10,903 bases of DNA from Bacillota bacterium (GTDB taxonomy: Bacteria > Bacillota > Clostridia > Lachnospirales > Lachnospiraceae), in assembly GCA_023420935.1 (NCBI GenBank), contig JAEZUR010000079.1, positions 1-10,903 of the forward strand, read 5' to 3'. The notes below the pieces were generated by a model. It did no database searches and had not been told where the DNA came from. It saw nothing but the letters and a program-made list of their open reading frames with translations. Positions 7,235 to 10,903 of this stretch are shown piece by piece. The number at the start of each line of letters is the position of its first letter. The first letter of the stretch is position 1. The translations under genes and the position numbers were made by a program.

Positions 7235-8455
7235 ATGATGACATTAGATGAGTTTGAAGAAGCAACGGAAGCCGTTAAAAAAGTAATCAATCGAACAAAA
7301 TTAATCTATAGTGAGCATTTCTCAGATGCTTCAGGTAATAAGGTTTATTTTAAACCTGAGAATATGCAATATACTGGCGCATATAAAGTAAGAGGGGCTT
7401 ATTATAAGATTAGTACCTTACCTCAAGAAGATCGTGATAAGGGGTTAATTACTGCATCAGCAGGGAATCATGCACAAGGGGTAGCCTATGCTGCCAAATT
7501 ATATAACTCAAAGGCAATTATTGTTATGCCTACCACAACTCCTTTAATTAAAGTGAATCGTACTAAGAGCTATGGTGCAGAAGTCATTCTTCATGGCAAT
7601 GTATATGATGATGCTTGTAAGCATGCTATTAAATTAGCAAAAGAACATGGATATACCTTTATACATCCATTTGATGATGAAGTAGTAGCGACTGGTCAGG
7701 GAACCATTGCCATGGAGATCTTCAAAGATCTTCCTACAGTAGATATTATATTAGTACCAATTGGTGGTGGAGGGTTAGCAGCAGGTGTTTCCACGTTAGC
7801 TAAACTTCTTAATCCTAATATTAAAGTAATAGGTGTGGAACCAGCAGGTGCTAACTGTATGCAAGAGTCTATCAAAGCTGGAAAAGTTGTTTCTCTTCCA
7901 ACGGTGGAAACCATAGCAGATGGTACCGCTGTTAAGACTCCTGGATCAACTATATTCCCTTATATTCAGAAAAATATAGATGACATCATAACAGTAGAAG
8001 ATCACGAGTTGATTGTAACATTTTTAGATATGATGGAAAATCATAAAATGGTAGTTGAAAATTCTGGACTATTAACCGTTGCTGCTTTAAAACATCTGAA
8101 CTGTAAAAATAAAAAAGTTGTATCTGTATTAAGTGGTGGAAATATGGATGTAATTACGATTTCATCTGTAGTCCAAAATGGTTTGATACAAAGAGGAAGA
8201 ATTTTCACTATTTCAGTTCAACTTCCGGATAGACCAGGTGAATTAGTAAATGTAGCTAGTGTCATTGCGAAAGAACAAGGAAATATTATCCGTTTGGATC
8301 ATAATCAGTTTGTGTCTATTAATCGTAATGCCGCAGTTGAATTAACCATAACCATGGAAGCTTTTGGTCATGAACATAAGGAAAGTATCGTAAGAGCCTT
8401 AGAAATGAAAGGATATCATCCTAAGACTGTTCAGCCAAAAAGTTTATATCAATAA
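7235..8455 (+). CDS. ilvA: Threonine ammonia-lyase (threonine dehydratase), PLP-dependent, with ACT domain
   Basis: This enzyme deaminates L-threonine to 2-oxobutanoate, the entry to isoleucine synthesis or, in a catabolic setting, to propionate-type fermentation. The 406-residue protein has a fold-type II PLP domain: the Schiff-base lysine is K51 in TGAYKVRGA, the substrate loop is SAGNHAQG (75-82), and the phosphate-binding loop is GGGGLAAG (177-184). A single C-terminal ACT domain (about 323-400, with VQLPDRPGELVNVA) suggests allosteric control by an amino acid or nucleotide. E. coli TdcB lacks such a domain and E. coli IlvA carries a longer regulatory region. ATG 7235 is preceded by AAGGAG (7219-7224), which lies inside the end of ftsY, so the two are probably translationally linked. 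It is an odd metabolic passenger after ftsY and closes the cluster. The product is secure; biosynthetic versus catabolic role (ilvA versus tdcB) is not decided by sequence. Confidence 0.94.
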   Translation: MMTLDEFEEATEAVKKVINRTKLIYSEHFSDASGNKVYFKPENMQYTGAYKVRGAYYKISTLPQEDRDKGLITASAGNHAQGVAYAAKLYNSKAIIVMPTTTPLIKVNRTKSYGAEVILHGNVYDDACKHAIKLAKEHGYTFIHPFDDEVVATGQGTIAMEIFKDLPTVDIILVPIGGGGLAAGVSTLAKLLNPNIKVIGVEPAGANCMQESIKAGKVVSLPTVETIADGTAVKTPGSTIFPYIQKNIDDIITVEDHELIVTFLDMMENHKMVVENSGLLTVAALKHLNCKNKKVVSVLSGGNMDVITISSVVQNGLIQRGRIFTISVQLPDRPGELVNVASVIAKEQGNIIRLDHNQFVSINRNAAVELTITMEAFGHEHKESIVRALEMKGYHPKTVQPKSLYQ

Positions 8456-8472
8456 TTAAGATAGTTACATAG

Positions 8473-8521
8473 AACTGTTAGAAACAATATTTTACAAAGT
8501 TGTTGTTTCTAGCAGTTTTTT
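8473..8521 (+). terminator. Rho-independent terminator ending the plsX-ilvA cluster
   Basis: AACTGTTAGAAACAA (8473-8487) pairs with TTGTTTCTAGCAGTT (8503-8517) over 15 bp with a single G-T wobble and a 15-nt loop. A T run (8516-8521) follows. It begins 17 nt after the ilvA stop codon. The long stem and U tract make it a convincing terminator. Confidence 0.9.
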
Positions 8522-8523
8522 GG

Positions 8524-8552
8524 TTTACAAAAATCATTGAATTGATTATAAT
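8524..8552 (+). promoter_or_regulatory. Near-consensus promoter upstream of the recA leader
   Basis: TTTACA (8524-8529) and TATAAT (8547-8552) are separated by 17 bp, eleven of twelve consensus positions. A second TATAAT overlaps at 8552-8557. It starts immediately after the ilvA terminator, so a new transcript would begin near 8559. It is about 270 bp upstream of recA, too far to be the only recA promoter, and would produce a long structured leader. Confidence 0.6.
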
Positions 8553-8570
8553 ATAATAGTATTTATTTTT

Positions 8571-8599
8571 ATAGCGACGGTATGATTGCCGTTATCTAT
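8571..8599 (+). other. Hairpin at the 5' end of the recA-upstream leader
   Basis: ACGGTA (8577-8582) pairs with TGCCGT (8587-8592) around a TGAT tetraloop, with one wobble. Outer ATAG (8571-8574) can pair with CTAT (8596-8599) across a small internal loop. It lies about 12 nt after the predicted transcription start of the distal promoter. A T-rich stretch follows about 14 nt later, too far for a standard terminator. Confidence 0.4.
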
Positions 8600-8658
8600 C
8601 ATTTCTATTATTCTTTTTTTGCCAACCATAATTAGTTGATTGGGAGAAGGCAAATTTT

Positions 8659-8748
8659 ATGATGATTCTATCAGAATATCAGATCAAGAAAGAACAATTT
8701 TATCGCATGTTAGAATGGAAGAAGGTGTTTTTATTATGTGAAATTTGA
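8659..8748 (+). CDS. Possible 29-residue leader peptide or small protein upstream of recA
   Basis: I do not recognise this product. An ATG at 8659 (second in-frame ATG at 8662) opens 29 codons, beginning MMILSEYQIKK, with a central RMLEWKKVF segment, and ending LLCEI before TGA. A plausible ribosome binding site, GGGAGAAGG (8642-8650), lies 8 nt upstream. It is about 100 nt downstream of a near-consensus promoter. TTTGCC (8618-8623) is complementary to GGCAAA (8649-8654), so the ribosome binding site could be masked by local RNA structure. The stop codon falls 1 nt before the recA -35 box. No terminator separates it from recA. It may be a leader peptide, a free small protein, or an open frame that means nothing; such short ORFs arise easily by chance. 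Confidence 0.3.
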   Translation: MMILSEYQIKKEQFYRMLEWKKVFLLCEI

Positions 8749-8749
8749 G

Positions 8750-8778
8750 TTGACAAGAGATATAAAATAGATTAGTAT
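8750..8778 (+). promoter_or_regulatory. Predicted proximal recA promoter
   Basis: A perfect TTGACA (8750-8755) is followed at 17 bp by TAGTAT (8773-8778), a four-of-six -10. Better hexamers, TATTAT (8776-8781) and TATAGT (8779-8784), have long spacers of 20 and 23 bp, so the exact -10 is uncertain. The start would fall near 8785, just ahead of the LexA box. Confidence 0.65.
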
Positions 8779-8794
8779 TATAGTAATGAGAAAA

Positions 8795-8806
8795 GAACAT
8801 TAGTTC
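8795..8806 (+). promoter_or_regulatory. LexA (DinR) SOS box of recA
   Basis: GAAC-ATTA-GTTC is a perfect inverted repeat of the core of the Gram-positive SOS operator (consensus CGAAC-N4-GTTCG); the right flank G is also present. It lies just downstream of the predicted recA start site and 9 nt before the Shine-Dalgarno, a position where LexA would block initiation or early elongation. This implies recA, and recX by cotranscription, is induced by DNA damage. Confidence 0.88.
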
Positions 8807-8828
8807 GTTATTGAAAAGGAGAAGAAAC

Positions 8829-9908
8829 ATGATAAAGGATGACAACAAACTTAAAGCATTAGAATCAGCATTAGCGCATATTGAGAAACAGTATGGTAAA
8901 GGCTCTGTTATGAAATTAGGGGATAGTGGAGCACAGATGAATATAGAGACAATTCCAACTGGATCGATTAGCCTAGATGTTGCATTAGGACTTGGTGGAG
9001 TGCCAAAAGGAAGAATTGTCGAAGTATATGGACCTGAATCCAGCGGTAAGACAACCGTAGCATTACATATGGTAGCTGAAGTTCAAAAACGTGGAGGAAT
9101 TGCAGGATTTATTGATGCAGAACATGCACTTGATCCAGTTTACGCTAAGAAGATAGGTGTTGATATTGATAATTTATATATCTCACAGCCAGACAATGGT
9201 GAACAAGCATTGGAGATTACGGAAACTATGGTTCGATCTGGTGCAGTAGATATCGTTATTGTTGACTCTGTTGCAGCGTTAGTTCCAAAAGCAGAGATTG
9301 ATGGAGATATGGGAGATAGCCATGTAGGCTTACAAGCAAGACTTATGTCACAGGCACTTCGTAAATTAACAGCGGTAATTAGTAAATCCAATTGTATTGT
9401 AATCTTTATTAATCAGCTTCGTGAAAAAGTTGGTGTCATGTTTGGTAGTCCAGAAACGACTACTGGTGGTAGAGCCCTTAAGTTCTATTCTTCCATCCGT
9501 TTAGATGTAAGAAGAATTGAGGCTTTGAAGCAAAACGGAGAGATTATTGGTAATAGAACAAGAATCAAGGTTGTAAAGAATAAAATAGCCCCTCCGTTTA
9601 AAGAAGCGGAATTTGATATTATGTTTGGACAGGGTATCTCAAGAGAAGGTGATGTTTTAGATCTTGCTGCTAACGAGAATATAGTTATTAAAAGTGGAGC
9701 ATGGTATGCATATAACGACGCTAAGATCGGTCAGGGACGTGAAAATGCAAGAGCATACTTGAAAGAGAATCCAGCTATTTTTGCAGAGATAGAAGGTAAA
9801 GTAAGAGAAAAATATAATTTGTCTGGAGCGTTAGAAGCAGAAGGGAAAGCAGAAGAGAAATCTTCTTCTAAAACAAAAGCAGCTGCTAAGCTCCCAGATG
9901 AAGAATAA
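8829..9908 (+). CDS. recA: Recombinase RecA
   Basis: RecA forms filaments on single-stranded DNA, catalyses homologous pairing and strand exchange with ATP, and stimulates LexA self-cleavage to trigger SOS. The predicted protein has 359 residues. Visible hallmarks are Walker A GPESSGKT (68-75), the catalytic glutamate region IDAEHALDP (E98), Walker B DIVIVDS (D146), the loop-2 region with GSPETTTGGR (about 206-215) and the family signature ALKFYSSIR (216-224). The tail is rich in Ala, Lys, Ser and Glu and ends in acidic residues, as in other RecAs. I chose ATG 8829 because AAGGAG (8816-8821) lies 7 nt upstream. An in-frame TTG at 8811 lies before that site and would add an unlikely MKRRRN extension. 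It is preceded by a LexA box and followed after 2 nt by recX. Assignment is secure. Confidence 0.99.
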   Translation: MIKDDNKLKALESALAHIEKQYGKGSVMKLGDSGAQMNIETIPTGSISLDVALGLGGVPKGRIVEVYGPESSGKTTVALHMVAEVQKRGGIAGFIDAEHALDPVYAKKIGVDIDNLYISQPDNGEQALEITETMVRSGAVDIVIVDSVAALVPKAEIDGDMGDSHVGLQARLMSQALRKLTAVISKSNCIVIFINQLREKVGVMFGSPETTTGGRALKFYSSIRLDVRRIEALKQNGEIIGNRTRIKVVKNKIAPPFKEAEFDIMFGQGISREGDVLDLAANENIVIKSGAWYAYNDAKIGQGRENARAYLKENPAIFAEIEGKVREKYNLSGALEAEGKAEEKSSSKTKAAAKLPDEE

Positions 9909-9910
9909 TC

Positions 9911-10507
9911 ATGAAAGTAACAAGACTGGAGCCTGGATTTCAGAAGAAAGTTAAAGTTTTTATTGATGATGAATATGGTTTCCTCCTTTATACCGGCGAC
10001 ATTCGCCGGTATAAATTAGAAGAAGACATGGAACTATCTGATGAATTATATCATCAGATAATTGAGGAGACAGTATATCGTCGCGCAAGGCAGAAAGCAT
10101 TGGCAATCTTAAAGAGAGCGGATCGTACCGAATTAGAGCTCAGGCAGAAGTTAAAGCAAGCGGAATACACTGAAGTGATAATTAATAGAACCATCGATTA
10201 TATTAATAGTTATCACTATCTTGATGATAAACGATATGCGCAGAATTACTTTACCTACAAAAAGTCTTCTAAAAGCAGCAAGCAAATCCGAATGGAACTG
10301 GTTCAAAAAGGGATTGATAAAGAAATGATCAATTCCATTATGGAGGAAGAAGGGTTTAGTGAGGAAGAGGCAATCCAGAAAGCAATTCGTAAAAAAACTA
10401 AAGATATAGATGCCTTATCATTTGAACAAAAGCAGAAAATAGCAGCTTATTTATATCGTAAGGGATTTTCACAGGATATAATTTGTAAATTTATTAATTT
10501 TCGATAG
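9911..10507 (+). CDS. recX: RecA regulatory protein RecX
   Basis: RecX binds RecA and usually limits filament growth and ATPase and strand-exchange activity. The 198-residue protein is helical and matches the family pattern of repeated three-helix modules: ARQKALAILKRADRTELELRQKL (about 59-81) and YLDDKRYAQNYF (about 103-114) are characteristic. The first 50 residues (EPGFQKKVKVFIDDEYGF) form the extra N-terminal segment seen in Firmicute RecX. ATG 9911 lies 2 nt after the recA stop and has only a weak GAAGAA upstream, so translation probably depends on coupling to recA. A perfect 13-bp hairpin lies within codons 26-35. I see no terminator between recA and recX or directly after recX. Confidence 0.93.
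   Translation: MKVTRLEPGFQKKVKVFIDDEYGFLLYTGDIRRYKLEEDMELSDELYHQIIEETVYRRARQKALAILKRADRTELELRQKLKQAEYTEVIINRTIDYINSYHYLDDKRYAQNYFTYKKSSKSSKQIRMELVQKGIDKEMINSIMEEEGFSEEEAIQKAIRKKTKDIDALSFEQKQKIAAYLYRKGFSQDIICKFINFR
9987..10015 (+). repeat. Perfect 13-bp inverted repeat with triloop inside recX
   Basis: TTTATACCGGCGA (9987-9999) and TCGCCGGTATAAA (10003-10015) are exact reverse complements around CAT. They encode residues L26-K35 of RecX (LLYTGDIRRYK region). The stem contains eight G-C or C-G pairs in otherwise AT-rich sequence. No T run follows on the + strand, so it is not a standard terminator, but in mRNA it would be a stable obstacle about 80 nt into the gene. Confidence 0.9.
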
Positions 10508-10519
10508 CAAATAGTAACA

Positions 10520-10582
10520 TTTTGATTAAAAAATCTGATAAAATATAAGATGTTTTGACATTTTGCATAAAAATGTAAGATG
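10520..10582 (+). repeat. Degenerate tandem promoter-like units upstream of rny
   Basis: Two adjacent units begin TTTTGA and end AAGATG (10520-10552 and 10553-10582), with ATAAAA-rich middles. Each opens with a -35-like hexamer, TTGATT (10522-10527) and TTGACA (10555-10560). The first has TATAAG (10544-10549) at 16 bp; the second has no good -10 at standard spacing. The third TTGACA, of the proper promoter, begins at 10588, again 33 bp on. Confidence 0.4.
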
Positions 10583-10587
10583 GATAC

Positions 10588-10616
10588 TTGACATACTAAT
10601 AAAAAAAGTATAAAAT
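10588..10616 (+). promoter_or_regulatory. Predicted main promoter of rny
   Basis: A perfect TTGACA (10588-10593) and TAAAAT (10611-10616) are separated by 17 bp. The start would lie near 10623, giving a leader of about 43 nt. Within that leader TTGTACAA (10632-10639) is an 8-bp palindrome that might bind a regulator, though short palindromes are common. Confidence 0.7.
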
Positions 10617-10652
10617 TTAAGTGTTGTATATTTGTACAATGAAAATTAAATA

Positions 10653-10665
10653 AGGAGGTGCTCCT
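10653..10665 (+). promoter_or_regulatory. Shine-Dalgarno-masking hairpin at the rny start
   Basis: AGGAG (10653-10657) is exactly complementary to CTCCT (10661-10665) around a GTG triloop, and the GTG start codon follows at 10666. The Shine-Dalgarno AAGGAGGTG is therefore largely inside the stem. Five pairs, three of them G-C, make a small but possibly effective brake on translation. Confidence 0.5.
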
Positions 10666-10903
10666 GTGCCAGAATCAACAATTATAGCTATTGTTGTTGC
10701 TATTGTTCTCGTGGTTATAGCCGCTTTAGTTGCTTGGAAAGCTGCCATTTCCTATCGCATAAAAGTTGTAGAAGCGAAAGTTGGAAGTGCGGAAGAAAAA
10801 GCAAGAGAAATCATAGATGAAGCATTGAAAACAGCTGAAACTAAGAAGAGAGAAGCCTTACTCGAAGCAAAGGAAGAGTCGTTAAAGACTAAGAATGAGT
10901 TAG
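10666..10903 (+). CDS. rny: Ribonuclease Y, N-terminal part (3' end outside window)
   Basis: RNase Y is a membrane-anchored endoribonuclease that starts bulk mRNA decay in many Firmicutes. Only 79 codons are visible. They encode a single N-terminal transmembrane helix (about residues 5-24, TIIAIVVAIVLVVIAALVAW), then a basic turn and the start of a long charged coiled coil with the family-typical EEKAREIIDEALKTAETKKREA pattern. The KH and HD domains lie beyond the right edge. The start is GTG at 10666, 7 nt after a very strong AAGGAGG; no ATG lies nearby in frame. It has its own promoter. Placement after recA, with recX between, is common in Firmicutes and supports the call, which otherwise rests on the N-terminus alone. 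Confidence 0.9.
   Translation, partial: MPESTIIAIVVAIVLVVIAALVAWKAAISYRIKVVEAKVGSAEEKAREIIDEALKTAETKKREALLEAKEESLKTKNEL

Larger units (their letters stand above)
8456..8828 (+). other. 373-bp regulatory spacer between ilvA and recA
   Basis: In order this spacer contains the ilvA terminator (8473-8521), a near-consensus promoter (8524-8552), a hairpin (8571-8599), a T-rich stretch with a run of seven T (8614-8620), a possible small ORF with its own ribosome binding site (8659-8748), the proximal recA promoter (8750-8778), the LexA box (8795-8806), and the recA Shine-Dalgarno AAGGAG (8816-8821). I found no tRNA, recognised riboswitch or repeat array in it. Confidence 0.8.

Noticed and set aside
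8571..8620. Hairpin plus T run as an attenuator in the recA-upstream leader
   Set aside because: The T run begins about 14 nt after the stem base, so it does not fit an intrinsic terminator; the hairpin is listed only as a structure.
8811..8828. TTG start adding six residues to RecA
   Set aside because: The added codons overlap the Shine-Dalgarno that serves ATG 8829, and the extension MKRRRN is not RecA-like.
8456..8828. Riboswitch or T-box in the spacer before recA
   Set aside because: I could not identify a T-box core, a specifier stem, or a recognised ligand-binding motif; a covariance-model search would be needed to exclude one.
10558..10576. ACATTTT/AAAATGT hairpin after recX as a terminator
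   Set aside because: Seven pairs, six of them A-T or T-A, with no T run behind it; too weak to call. No convincing recX terminator was found.
1..10903. Mobile element, prophage, toxin-antitoxin, CRISPR or defence island
   Set aside because: All long frames are housekeeping genes with consistent base composition and no direct-repeat arrays, transposase or integrase signatures.

Overview
The window is AT-rich, and every gene in it lies on the + strand. Ribosome binding sites are strong AAGGAGG types. The gene content (plsX-acpP-rnc-smc-ftsY, recA-recX-rny, plus a chemotaxis methyltransferase) points to a motile Gram-positive Firmicute of the class Clostridia, plausibly Lachnospiraceae. The family-level guess rests on general resemblance and gene order, not on any database match. 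This is core chromosome: there is no sign of prophage, insertion sequence, CRISPR, tRNA or rRNA.

Layout. (1) 1-467 is the C-terminal part of a CheR chemotaxis methyltransferase, closed by a clean terminator at 478-511. (2) A sigma-A type promoter at 562-590, with a palindrome over its -10 box, starts a co-directional cluster: plsX, acpP, rnc, smc, ftsY and an ACT-domain threonine dehydratase. The cluster ends at a strong terminator (8473-8521). A perfect 14-bp hairpin sits between acpP and rnc. (3) The 373-bp gap 8456-8828 holds that terminator, a near-consensus promoter, a structured leader with a possible 29-codon ORF, a second promoter, and a GAAC-N4-GTTC LexA (SOS) box just before recA. 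(4) recA and recX are 2 nt apart, and recX contains a perfect 13-bp hairpin early in its coding sequence. (5) A 158-bp spacer with tandem -35-like elements leads to rny (RNase Y), which starts at GTG, has its Shine-Dalgarno inside a small hairpin, and runs off the right edge.

How the genes work together. PlsX makes acyl-phosphate from acyl-ACP, and the next gene encodes ACP, so phospholipid synthesis is encoded with its carrier. RNase III, SMC and FtsY serve RNA processing, chromosome organisation and membrane protein targeting; this is a well-known Firmicute growth cluster. Two RNases, III and Y, bracket the window, and both have conspicuous RNA structure in their leaders. RecA and its modulator RecX form an SOS-regulated unit.

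No wholly new multi-gene system is visible. The observations most worth a second look are regulatory: the recA upstream leader with its possible small ORF, the rnc leader hairpin, the recX intragenic hairpin, the plsX promoter palindrome, and the rny translation-start hairpin with tandem promoter-like units.
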